Assembly: GCA_036897525.1 (NCBI GenBank) | Contig: JAYMTJ010000021.1 | Location: 1-64,000, forward strand | Reading direction: 5' to 3' | DNA length: 64,000 bases | Source: Pelargonium x hortorum | Lineage: Eukaryota; Streptophyta; Magnoliopsida; Geraniales; Geraniaceae | Shown: one piece after another, positions 1-12,421 of the stretch | Layout of the letters: the number at the start of each line of letters is the position of its first letter | How positions within the stretch are numbered: position 1 is the first letter of the stretch | Translations under genes and position numbers: made by a program | Notes under the pieces: generated by a model | What the model saw: the letters and a program-made list of their open reading frames with translations, nothing else | Databases searched by the model: none | What the model was told of the DNA's origin: nothing

Positions 1-480
1 GGCATGATACGCTACTTTGTTGTGATTATTTATGCGTAGACTTACTTACTGGATAGACTCATGTTTTAATTAATCCAAGTTAATGATCATAGAACTTTTG
101 TGTGATTGTTCTGATTGATAGCGAAAAAAAGGGTCTTATTTAGTAAGTACCCTGGAAATCTAATCAGGAGAGCCTCTATTTTAATTTCCTGGGATGTTAG
201 TTTTTATTTATTTATTGAAATTTAGGTTCCTGCTGATAGTTAAGAAAGAATTTCTGTGGAAAATTTCTTTGTTCGGAGTGGTAATAGATTTTATTGAATT
301 TGTTACTTGTATGTTAAAAAGACTAATATAAGCTAATATCTTTAAAAAAGGAAATTAGACCAAGGGATTATGTTATTCTTCAGCTACAGGAACTTACCAT
401 TTCTGTGTTAGTAGGAATCAAAACCAACAAGATAAACTGGTCTTGTATTCACTTCCTTGTTTGGAAGAGATCAAGAACCT
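1..480. other. non-coding, nothing recognised
   Basis: AT-rich sequence with stop codons in every frame. I see no gene, RNA gene or clear repeat here. It resembles the rest of the non-coding background of the window. Confidence 0.6.
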
Positions 481-499
481 TATGTTTCATTCGTATTTT

Positions 500-800
500 T
501 GATAGAACAAGAAGGAATACATACGATTTGTTTCATTTTGGCTTTTGTTTTTGCTAATGTAACTTTCATAATTCATGAATAGGACTGATAAGTTGCTTAC
601 TTTCTGATAGAACAAGAGGAACAAATTAGATTTGCTTTTGTAAATTTCCTACAAGAGGAACAAATCCTTATGCTTATGTAAATATTCCTTAGATTTGTTT
701 TGGTTTTGTATTCCTTGCCTAAGTAAATAGAATTACCTTAGATTTGTTTTGCTCCGTTTATTTGTTTTCCTTACTAGTTAGATTTGGCTTTTGTTTTTAT
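500..800. repeat. local cluster of short degenerate repeats
   Basis: The 14-mer CAAGAGGAACAAAT occurs at 613-626 and again at 652-665, giving a 39-base spacing, and the bases after each copy stay similar (a TTTGCTTTTGTAAAT-like block). GATAGAACAAG occurs near 502 and 606. CCTTAGATTTGTTTTG occurs near 690 and 735. GGCTTTTGTTTTT occurs near 541 and 786. Together these suggest an old, partly scrambled tandem array rather than a gene. No function can be assigned. Confidence 0.6.
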
Positions 801-3800
801 GTCATGTAACTTACCTCGCGCGGGTTTTATACCTTTACGAGTTCTTAGATCATTCCAAAATTTATTTAGTAAGGTTTCCTTTTTTACTCTCTTTTGTTCT
901 AAAAATTAAGTATGAGTATAACTCGGATCCTAATTTTAGTGTAATTAAAAAGGGACCCCTGTCTTTATTTTCTATTTTATATGACCGGGCGCGGTGAAGC
1001 TGACAAAAGAAAAGAAACTGCCAAAATCTACTTCCTTTTGTCACGAGTTAAGTCTCATGGGAAATTTGAAATAGGGCGTCCCCGCTATAAGGAAAAGACT
1101 TTACTGCTAGGATTTAAAAAAAAAATTAACACTAATAGGAAATCCAGATATCTCGTTTAGGATCCCCAACAACTAGTAAACAAAAAAACAAGGTTCAGAA
1201 TCGAGTTTAAGCCACTAAGGAATTTTCTGCAAAAGTGTATTCAAAATATTAAAGTTTTATTGCAGTTATTTTAATATTTATAAAGAATACGGGGTAAGTC
1301 TATAGCAGGATTTTCCTATCCTCTTTGTGTCGGTTTTATCAAAGAGCTCCTAGCAGTAGTTGGTTGAAGTTTTCTCTCCTTATTGTTTGCTTCTCATAAA
1401 GGGGATATGCCAGATAATAGAATTAAGCTTGGATCCCTTTTAATATTTTCCATGACCCGAGATACAGTTAAAAAAATAAGAGCGAAACAGGAGGTTTTTT
1501 GAACTTTGAAATTCCAAGCTATAGCTGAAAAGTGAGAACCAGAATCCCGTAAAGCTAAGCAAATTCTTCTACAATTAAAAGGTCTGCTTTAGCTCGTGCC
1601 AATATGAGAGAGAAGAGGTTTCTAGGGGATTCATCTACCATTAACCGGGCTATTCTTCCTTAGGCCTTAGGAAAGTAGCTCTATGTAGGTTACAGTACTG
1701 TCATATATAAGGGGTTTACACAAGAAAAGCGGCTAACTCTCTAAAATCCCAGGACTCTCCAGCTTTTACTTGCGCGATTACTGAGACAGGGTCTTTGACT
1801 TGACCTTACAGGGAATTCTATAGTTAATGATTGCAGGAACCCGGAAAATTCAGGTAGAGTCCTTTTTATCTCCTTCAAAAAAATACAGAAGCTCATATTC
1901 TAAAAATAGTTTCTTAAAAGGGTGTTACACTTTTTTTTGTACAAAAGCGTTAACTTGCCTACTCTGCGCACTTAGGAGTCGAAGGTAACAGTTATTAATT
2001 ACAAAAATTCTAAGTTCTTAAATTCCAATAGGAGAGCCTCCGCCCTAATAATACTGTATCCAAAGTGTATTCTAAGTTTTATTAGTATCCGTTTTAACGT
2101 ACAAATGACTTTTAACCAGGATTAACTTTTCTAAAAAAGAATAGAGTTTACATAGCGTATAATAAATAGCAGCCCCTCCTAAGGGGATCCTTCTTAATCT
2201 CCTTATCAAAATCAAATGCTTTTGAAAGTTCTTCCATAACTCTGTCTATATAGATATGCCCCTTCTGAAGAGAGACGGCATTCCATAAACTAGAGATAAG
2301 AGATAAACAAAAAAGTTTTCATTTCAGTTCTAAGAATAAGAAAACCTTTTATTGCATACTACAGCCGAATAAAAAGGGGCCCTAATTCTTGTCCCTGAAG
2401 TGCTTACTCTGCAAATAGAGCTACAGAGAATAGCTACTCCCTAAAAGATACGTAAAAAAACCTAGGAATTCCTAATGAACTAAGCGCATTTGAACCTTAT
2501 TGATTGTATGTGTGATGAAACCTGGTATTTCGAAAACTTATCCACAAGTTCCTAGAAAACTTAGTGTTAATTCCTTTTAATGTCAGAAATATAGAAAGTG
2601 TAATTATTTAAACACTTTTTGCGAGAACAGAGTCTAGTTAAGCAATAACCCTAAAATTTTACAATTTTACTTAGTAATTGACTAACCCTCTTACAATGAA
2701 GGAGTCATGAATACCGTAATTTTACTCAAGTTAGATTGAACTGGGAATCCTAGCTAACCTACTATTATGTAATTCTTAAACAAATGCATGCTAGGTAGAT
2801 TAAGTGGAGTTACGTAAAAGAGAACAAACTAATATGAAGCTCTACCTAAGCAAAGGGCTAGGGAAGTTAGTGATAGCACAGTCTGTGGTGTAGATTAATG
2901 GGTGCTGGGTGGTACATTAAGAAGTCAGTCAAGTAGTACTCAGTAGCTGATTTATAAAGGAAACTGATTCCGGGTTTAGACCAAGCTATACCGCTAAAGA
3001 TGATAAGAAAATGATCCGGATTTCAATATCAGGTTTCTCTTAACTAGTATATTGGTATAAAATAGTGTTCTTTATACTAGTCAAAATTTGACCTGTAGTT
3101 TAAAGGTGTCAATTCATGTCTTCTTTGTTAAGCTGAATGGGTATCGGCTTGTTGCTTTATACAGGTGTAGTGTAGCGTATTTGATCTTCCTTTGTCTAGT
3201 CAGTAACCTGTTATTTGGGGAGTACTGCATTGCATCTTTTGTGAAGGGTTTCAATTCTAATGCTTATGAAGTCTTATTGGAAGATTCTTATCTAGTCTTA
3301 TCCAGGAGGTGTAAACTAAGGTACTGCAGAGACGGTAAAAAGGTGTTAAACTTAATTGTTCTAACAAGACCCTTATTCTTAATTTGAGCTTTTCCATACC
3401 ATAAACAACGACTTAGTAATTCTAGGTTAGCCTTAGTCTTTATGCTCTCCCGAGTAACCCTGCCGATTAAGGACACCCATTCACAGAGGAATTGCAGAAG
3501 GAATTACAGAGAGACGGGTAAGACAGAAAATTGACCTAAAATTGATGGATGTTGGGTAGTTTTAACGAGGTCTCATTACCATAAAATGTGTCGGTTCGAG
3601 GTTTCCTGGTCAATTAGAAGAAAAAACGGCTCTAAAAAATAAAAAGGACTCTTGCTTCAACTCCTTACTGGATATTCCTTAAATCCTCAAAATCTTAAAA
3701 TTACTGTAATTAAGTTAAAGTTTGCAAGAGAAAGAATATCCGGTTCAATATCCAGAAAGATTTAGAATTCCAGCACTTATTAAGCTTAAGCCTTCTCCCA

Positions 3801-4300
3801 AGCTCTTGACTAAAAGCAAATAGAAAACTCTTAATAAACAGCTAAAGACCCCACTTAATAAGAAATTCCAGGATCGGGATATCGGGATATAGAAGTTAGA
3901 GAATCCCGAATCCTTTTCTGTAAAGACTCCAATAAAAAAAGGGAATACCCAGCACCAACAAACAATAAGGAATAGAATAGAAGAATCAAAGAAGACAGGC
4001 AGGGACGCTCAAGTTGACTTGGATTACTCCGTGAAGAAGTGCTAATTAGAAGCTTCAGTTTGTTATATAGTCTTAACCGCACAGAGTTTGCGCTCGAATC
4101 GGGGACTCTAGGTCTAGGTCCACCAAGAGAAAAGACTTAATCTATACTTACTAGGAGCAATCTTTTAAATAAAATTCATTATCCTAAATTTAGAAAGCTC
4201 AAGATTCCCTACTTGCCTAGACATAGCAAAAGAGCCTAACATTTTTGATACTCGAGAACATCCGCTCGATTTCCTTAGAAAAGAAAAGTAACAAACCTAA
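801..4300. other. non-coding, nothing firmly recognised
   Basis: No recognisable gene. The longest open frame (3088-3387, plus strand, 99 codons) has no resemblance I can name, and its length is not exceptional for sequence this AT-rich. Around 3550-3610 a T-loop-like GGTTCGAGG follows an anticodon-like CTCATT, a faint echo of a tRNA-Met, too weak to call. Confidence 0.5.
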
Positions 4301-7300
4301 AAAGGATTGCCTAAGATTTCTTCACACGGTCGATTTACACTGAATCCACTTTTAATACTAAGAAATGTGGGGATAGACAAGTTAGTTAGCCTTCTATATC
4401 CTTTTTTAAGCCAATTTACATTAGTCCATTCGGTTGTATTAACTAAAGGGGCTCCTCCTCGTGGTTCTAGTAGTCATTTCGTGCAGCTTAAGAATAAGAA
4501 GAAAGACTTGTAAATTGTAGAGAAAAAAGAAAGAATCTCAAGCTAAAAGAAGCTACCCGCTCCACCTAGATACGTGCTTGCCCTATTTCCTGAGAACAAC
4601 GCCACAAACCCAGAATACTGGTTATCCCCTGTTTAGAGAGCCCGTAAGGTGTTCCCCATTTTGACCTGTTTACTTTACTACCGGGATTTCCTATCTCTTT
4701 ATTGATTATCTTTCACACCTCTCCTAGACCTACCTCTTGTATACCCTATCTGACTCTGTCCCATTCCACCTTGGAAATAGAACCCTGTTCAGTAAAGACT
4801 TTCTATACGAAATCTCTAAAATCTTATTCTATCTCAATCTAAATAACTACTTTAGCCCGGAATTTCTCCTTTACTAAACCGGACTACCTTTCCTCAGAGC
4901 TTTGCCTCATTCCCTAAGTCCTTTTTTATTCAGAAACTACTCCTACTTTTAGCTTTAGCCTGTAAACCCTTCTTAACCCGCCTGGAAGACTAGGAAATCT
5001 CTACACCTACGTCTACCTCTTAAAAAGCCCCCCTCACTAGTTAAGAACTCGGTAAAAGCCTGTACTTTCTCTGCTTGCTACAAGAAGAAAGAATAACCCC
5101 AAATTTCAAGTCAAAAAACCACAGACTCTTTTTAGTACAAACTTGTTTTTGGAAAAACGCCCTAATAACGAATCCATTCCTACTTGAAGACTACGAAATA
5201 GGAGCCCTAGAAGCAGAGGAAAAGACATACGTATAAGAGCAACGACTTTCTTTACTTCAGATCTAGACTCTGTAACTGCACCCATCTTTTCATTAGCTTA
5301 ACTGTAACCGGAACTTTCTTTCCTTTAGCCTTGTAACTTCTGTATCTATATAAGAAACCCGTATTCTTTTAATATTAATTAAACCAAAGTCGGCTTCCTT
5401 AGAAACTGTTTATAGAAAATCGTACCTTTGCCCTATAACTACAGGAAAACTTGACTTTCCTTAAAGCTTGACCTTAACTCCATCTCTAGACTATTCTTTA
5501 TTAACTTAACCGGGAACTGGGAAACCTCTCTCCTAGCAACTCAATAAACTAGAAACTAGAGCAAAGAAAGAGGAAACCTTTTGAATTGACATAGCTACGT
5601 AGCTTAATTGGAAACAAAGAAATAAAGAGCAACTACTTAACCAAATTTCAAAAAAACTCCTAAGGATTTAAGGGGATACAAATGGAATCGAAAGGGCTTA
5701 AGTTCTGATCTAGAATGAAAATGACCTGCTGTTTAGATAGTCCGCAGGATTCCTTCCCGTTTGACCTCTTTCCCACCCATTTTGAATGTATCTATTTTCT
5801 TACTTTTAAATAAAAACGCAGCTACTCCTTACTTTTACTGGAAAGAGCTCCCTTTAGCACTACCTTTTCTATTACCTACCTTGCGCTCTTACTTACTAGC
5901 TAGAAAGCCCTGAAACTAGGATTCTTACTATTAATCTATTATTCTTAAACGAAAGAGGCTGACTTAGAAATTGATGATAGAAATAGCCCGACCTTTGACC
6001 TATAACTACTAAGAAACTTGACATATTAAATAAATAGCAGGTTCAAAGCCCCAAAAACTCTTTTAAAACCGGGAAATCCCTCTTTTAGTTTCAATTTAGA
6101 CTTTTTACCATTTGCTAAAATCCCAAGAAAGGAACTCAAACTCTTTCTAAACTAAATTCCTTGTCAACTTGTCTAGTCTAGTAAAGCCACAGCCTATAAA
6201 AGAATACTTGACTGAATCTACTTAATCTTGAAAACCTCGCTCCCTCTAAACTAAAAAGGGCCCTTCAAAAACGAAAACTTAAGAACCTACCTACTTCAAG
6301 GAAGCCTCTGTTCTATCCAGCTAAGGAAAACCTCTTTTTTAGAAGCTTGCTTTTACCGGGCTCCCGGGATTCCTTGGAAAGACTCTTTCTTTGCTCCAAC
6401 GAAAGCTATAAACTTGTGAAATAGCAAAGTACCCTCCAGTTAAAAACCCCTTATCTTTATCTTTCCAGTGAAGCTGATAGTAACTCTTACCTAAAATCTG
6501 TATCCCTTAATTCTACATCTCATTCAGAGCTCCCAACCCTATTCTATAAAGCCCATTCCCATTTTGATAGATCCTAGAAAACTCTTTATACCGGATAACC
6601 CCCTAAAAGTTCCCCTTGATTGACCTGGCTCCTTTAGCCTTACCTACAAAACCCTGAACTTGAGTAAAACAAGACAAAAGACACTTATATCCTATCAAAC
6701 TGGCTTACTGACAAAACTTTTCCTATTATTTCCTATACGAATCCCCTTTCTCCTTTCTATAACAAACAACTGAAATTCTATATAAAGATAAACGGGCTAG
6801 CCTATCTGGGAAGCTTGACACCTTATTTATAAGGATTTCTTACAATTTTCTTACTTTCCGCTATAGCTGGACTCCTTTTTCAAAACTTTCCGACTCTCCA
6901 AGCCCTTGCCCCACTCTGTCTTACTAATAAAAGGAAGCCCTCCCTCAGACTTATATTGACTAATATGAAACTCCTATGCTAATAAAGGGTAAGACATACT
7001 CTCTTTTAGGCTTTTAGCGCAATCCACTTGCCCTATTCAACTAAGTCTAATTCTATTGAAATTGAAACTGCCCATACCTTCTATTTATCGAAAGGCTGAC
7101 TTTAAGATAAGAAGAAAATAACAACTAATACCAAAAAGCTAATAAGGAGGAATACAGATTCAGAAAGTAACAGGTTCTAATCACAATAACACTTTTAGGT
7201 CAAACTGACAACCCGATTTAATTATCAGAATTGACAATCCCAACTAAAGTTTCTACATTCCCGGTTTCATGAAGCAGCTAACCTATCGAATCAAAGAATA

Positions 7301-9900
7301 CCCGACAGCAGGAAAAGCCAGACCATACTCAATCCACTTTCTATTGCAAAACTCATTCTGAATTAAAAAGGCCTTTCAAAACGCTAAAGCTTAACCTACT
7401 TAAAGGTTAGGAGTACTATAGACTCTACTTCGAAGTCAAAGACTCTCAGAAACACTATAATAATATGTAATAACTAAGAAAGTTCTATTTCATACTCGAG
7501 ACCTAGAAACAACAAAAATCTGCTGCATCTGACTCACTACTCTCTTCTTATCGACCTACTTCATTGCCAACGGGCCTGCCTAGTGGATGTGGACTCTCTA
7601 CACTTCTTCTGACCTACTTGCCAATACATAAAATGACTTTAGAAATTTAGAAATAAAGGGATCCGTTTCAGAGGAATTTCTTACAATTTATTGATTTTAC
7701 ATATATATCCGCCCTCCTTTTTACAAAACAGGGATCGCTTCCTTAGCTAAAAGTGCCTCTAGTAGGAAATTTACCGTAGTCAAAATCTGATAAGCCAAGA
7801 AACCAGGTTACCTCTTGAAGTACTGAATTTTATACCTTATTTTTAAGAAAAAAAGCAGTCCAGTATACCGACAAAACTCTTCCTTTTTCTATACCAACTT
7901 ATTAGGAATTTGTGAATCGCTCTTGACTCTACCATTACTAATACCATTCCCCGCCTTATATCAAAACCTGGTTGGGCGAAACCCTGGCTTTCAAAATCTT
8001 GTCAACCAAGGAAATTGAAAGGTTACTAAACTTTCTTTCCTCTATTTGACTTTGACTCCCTTCAATTGAGTCAGAATAGCTACAGACCAGAGTACAAGAG
8101 TTCTACTTCACACTTCTCAGACTCATAAACCTATACTCCTAGTTCGAGTTATCAAAGGACTTGACCGATGCCCCATTCTACTCTCATTCGAGTAAAAGTA
8201 CACCTTGACTCACCTTTTGGAATTTATAGACTCAGACCCCTTTTTTCTTTCTACAAAAACAACCCCAGGTTTCTATTGAGAATGATAGAATCTCGATTAT
8301 TTGCAGCTGAGGTACCAATTAACTGATTACCTAGGAAACCTAATTATAGCCCATTATCAAAGCTTTTCTTGTCTCTATTTTCAAATCACTTTTTATTGCT
8401 TTATAGAATTAGAATGGATTCAATCCTTTATTAGTTAGAACTAGAAATAGGAAGAGGCAAGAAAGCAAGCCAACTCTTCGTTATGAAGTGAGGGTACGTC
8501 CCAATACACTATAAAGGCTCAGTCCTACGAAACGAGACAGACAAAGAAATAGAACCAAGTCAAACCCACGATACGCTAACCCCAACCTTCCTTACAGCTG
8601 CTTTTAGAATGAGAAGCAAGATAAGATACAATAAAAGCAACTCTTCGACGAAAGCTAAGACTCTACTCCCAAAAAGCTAATACAACCTGTTGAGGATTCA
8701 AGTAAACAATCCTGATATGTGACTATCCACCATATCTATAATGCCCTTTTTATACCGCGGAGCTCCTGCTACAAGATCCCGTATTTATTGCACTTTCTAA
8801 TGTCTTTAAGATCCCCCTTTTAGAATAAGGAAACTCTACCCGTCTAACTGCCTATCCTGGGTTACCTACTCAACTCTATTCTATAAAAATCATTACAATT
8901 TCTTTATAGATCCACGAAAACTCTTGATACTAAATAGTCCTTGAATTCTTCCCGGTGACCCTCGCTTACTTCCTTAACTAAAGCACTTAAACTCGATTCG
9001 AAAGGAAAGTAAGACACTACTCACTTGTATATGTCCCCTATTTCCTATGAAACGTTCTAAACAAGCTGATCAAATACAGACAGGAACAGAAAAACCCTTT
9101 ATTTAAGAAATTAATTGCAGGAAACCCAAGACTCTCTGAATCCCTTCCTTTATAGTTAGAGACTAGCCTACCCGGGGTCAGCATTCACTCTGTTTTATTC
9201 TACGAACTACGAAACTCAGCCTTACTTAGAATGAGAAACTCCCCATCTAAAAAAAGGAACCTCCTAACCACCCTAGAGATAGAGCACCACGACAAGAGCA
9301 TAATTCTCTGCAAACTCCCTATACCCTTATCGTCGAGACTGACTTCAGCTTCACGCAGAAACTCCCTGTCTTTTTCTTAAACGAAGTCCTTGCTTATGGA
9401 AACAGCTTAACTTATTACACTTCTTACTTATCCAAAAACGCATTCACGTCAGTTATTTTCTTTTAGTATTTGGTTTGGAATCCTGTCAGCCTATAAACTA
9501 TCCAACTCTATTAACCCAAAATCCAGTATATCCTTGTAAACTTGTAAAAACTTCTGACACTCACTAGATCCAGCAAAGAAAGAAGAAACCAATCTTGTCT
9601 GCTACTACCCTACTACATAGCTAGTAATTGAAACAAAGGAACACAAGCATACAAAGCAACTCCTTCAAGCGAATCAATTTCTAGTCAAATTATCCCAAGA
9701 GTAACTAGAAAAAGCTAAGGAAAAGGGAATAGAAACGAAACAAAAGAATCCCACACTGTTCGTCTAGAATGCCGTTTCTCTTTCGTTTAGGTACTCAGTC
9801 ATTCTATTTACTTGCCCTATTTGACCACTGGGTTTGACTATATCATTTTTCATTTTTCATTCCCTTTCTGAAACTGACTTGGAAACTTCTGAATCACAGA
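4300..9900. repeat. C-rich, G-poor field of very diverged short repeats
   Basis: On the plus strand C clearly outnumbers G (about 3 to 1 in the 60-base line starting at 4681). No gene is recognisable, but several blocks match one another after allowing for many changes. These are 6539-6591 with 8876-8930 (shared CTATTCTATAAA and GAAAACTCTT), 6833-6888 with 7673-7730 (shared TTTCTTACAATTT and CTCCTTTTT), and 5555-5640 with 9563-9670 (shared GCAAAGAAAGA, ACATAGCTA and AAACAAAG). A further loose motif, AGTCC followed by TTCCC and GACC, recurs near 4640, 5735, 6600 and 8935. The block looks like the decayed product of repeated local duplication. A self-alignment is needed to define units. Confidence 0.5.
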
Positions 9901-12360
9901 GTCAACCCTTATACCCATAAAACCTTCTTACTCTTCTGAGCCCTGCTGAGCTCGTTCAGGTCTATAACCTTTTTCTGCATTCCCAAAACCAAAATGAATA
10001 AGTTTTCGCGGATAAAACAGAAGTCAATTCTTACATGACTCCCGGGCAATCCCCACATGTTTATAGTGTTGCATAAATTAAGGGTAAAGTAAAATAAAAC
10101 ACGGACGAGTATAGATAAATCCGTTTTTGCTACAACTATATGCATCTTAGTCAGAAGGTCAGAGCGCCTTATCAAATAAGAGAATGTTGTGGGTTCAAGT
10201 CAAATTGACCCAGGGCCGGATATCTTCCTCTCTTAGCCGAGTATAGAAAGATCTTGAAAAGGATCTATTCCGACGAAAAAAAAAAGCTGTACGTCTTTGT
10301 AATGAAGTAACCAGATTGAGTTTTTTTCTCTTGCCGAGTCTTAATATTAATAGGAGATCCTAAAGGTAGGAAAAGAGAGAGAGATAGAAGTTAATGAAAT
10401 TCCGTTGCCTTTTTTTTTCTCAGGGATACCCGTATATACATTGAAGTTTAGAAGCCTAAGTCTCTAAGAGTTTTTACTCTATATAATAATAAATATAACC
10501 CCCTCGGCTATTTATTAGTTTCGTCTTATCAAGGAGCTTTCCTTTAATACAACAATGACGATAACCCAAAGAAGGGAGGCCTAGTGTAGAGATCGTATTA
10601 AGAAATTGAAGAGCGGAACTACTTTCGATACTTTTTTTTTCAACTAATTGAAACTTATACTGACCCTGCGAATAAAGACTTCTGATATACTACTAAGAGT
10701 AAGGTTAACGTATGGGATTTTAGAAAACTAAGTTACTATTTTCGACAAATTGACTGACTCTTTCTTTATTTTAAGCGATTTTATTCTTTTATAACTTTAT
10801 ATAAGTGATTCTAATGTTTTTACTTTTTAGGCCTAACTCTTATACCTATCACCTATACCTCTTATTAGTCTTATAAGTACTCATGATATCCCATAAAACT
10901 TCTTTTGACTTACTTGTTTTTTACTCTTCAAAATATCCGCATACTCTTGATACCTAGACCTTAGCCTCTTACTTTTTACCCGCCAGAAATCCTATACCCT
11001 AAAAAGGACTCTTAAACAGCTTTTTACAGTTCCTACTTAGGAGGATATAACATAAACAAGGGAAAGGTTCTACTCGATGAGTAGGAATACAACTTCAGGT
11101 GCATAACAAAAGAAATTCTAAAGATCTTCTACACTCGGAAAGAGAACTCTCCCCATTATAGAAAGTACTCTAAATTGAAATAGTAACTAAGAAAAGACAT
11201 CTGGCTACACAAATTAGTACAGTTAAAAAAGACCCACCTCTACTAAAAAAAAGGAGAACTCATATTGAGAAAGGACTTCCAAGTGCACCCGTAAATCCAG
11301 CTAAAATAGTAACCCAGATGACGGGTAGACTTGAGGTTAGTGCCCCACTTTAGCAAAAGGCATTCTCTTGGTTACTCTTAAATAACTAGATCAAGGTCTC
11401 ACAGGATCCATAAGAAATCGGCACAGTCTAAAGGGTTCATGGTACCTATACATTAAGAACTCAGTACCAAGTCATTCAATGCATGCTTCTTAGAACTCAA
11501 GGAATCATTAGGGATGAGTTGGTCTTGTAGGTATAGGGATATGGAAGAGTGAATAAGATAACCGTAGCGTAGGAAACAGAGTATGCATTCAGTAACACAC
11601 TCAGGATCCCGCCCTCAGTTCCACTCCAAACTACTTGCTGCTAAAGGTCACGAGTCTCAGGAAAGCGAGTCCATACCGAGTGAAAGCTGTCAGCCGAAGG
11701 GAACTCTCTAACATGTCAAAGGTAGTACATGAAAGAATGTGAATCTATGCCACGGAAGTAAGACAATAAAATCCCTAAACACTAATAAGCAATCCTAACT
11801 CTAACTCACTTCCCAACTCTATTTCTTTAACGTCCAAGCCCTGTTTATAATATAAAGTCTTCTCTTCCCTTAAGCTAAACCACTTGCTATACCATCAGTA
11901 GTATTAGAACTTTAAACTCTAACTAAAGGAACTCATTTTAAGATTAAGAATTCTGAGCCTAAGTTACTGAATTCCTATAGTTACATCTACTCCTTTACCG
12001 TACAGGTTTCCACTCTAGCAGCAAGGGGTCTTGCTCCTGCTATGGCTACTGCTCCTGGTCTAGGGCTCACGAAAGAAGGAATACAAATCCTGAAACAAGT
12101 CATGAAAAGAATACAAAGTCTCATAAGTCATAAGAAGATGGGTACTATGTGCAGGGTGTACTATCTATTACACCTCCAGAACAAAGCCCTCCAGAAAAGA
12201 GGTCTTATTACTTTACGGTAGTCGAAATCTGAACTTGAAAAAAAACTATGTTCATATAGCTGTGAAAAGAATGAAACTCTATCAATCTTATTTTATATAA
12301 CTGTTAAAGTGCATTCTTTTTTACGCTTTTACAAAGGGAAATTCACGGATACCTCTTATC
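9901..12360. other. non-coding apart from one tRNA-like remnant
   Basis: AT-rich sequence with no recognisable gene. A tRNA-like remnant at 10141-10205 is listed separately. The 88-codon minus-strand frame at 9909-10175 overlaps that remnant and shows no family resemblance. The end of the stretch (about 12050-12170) is rich in short A-rich words such as GAATACAAA that recur elsewhere in the window. Confidence 0.5.
10141..10205 (+). pseudogene. tRNA-like remnant
   Basis: A D-arm-like stretch (TAGTCAGAAGGTCAGAGCGC) is followed by a self-pairing CTTA...TAAG hairpin where an anticodon arm would be, then GTGGGTTCAAGTC, a good T-loop motif. The 3' half of the T-stem and the acceptor stem do not pair. 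This is sequence-level resemblance only. It is most likely a decayed tRNA gene, and the identity cannot be read. Confidence 0.25.
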
Positions 12361-12371
12361 TTTATACCCGG

Positions 12372-12421
12372 TTTTGTATTACCTATAGCTTCTCTATTTT
12401 GTATTACCTATAGCTTCTCTA
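12372..12421. repeat. 25-bp perfect tandem repeat, two copies
   Basis: The units at 12372-12396 and 12397-12421 are identical (each starts TTTTGTATTACCTATAGC). This is a recent local duplication in non-coding sequence, with no evident function. Confidence 0.95.
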
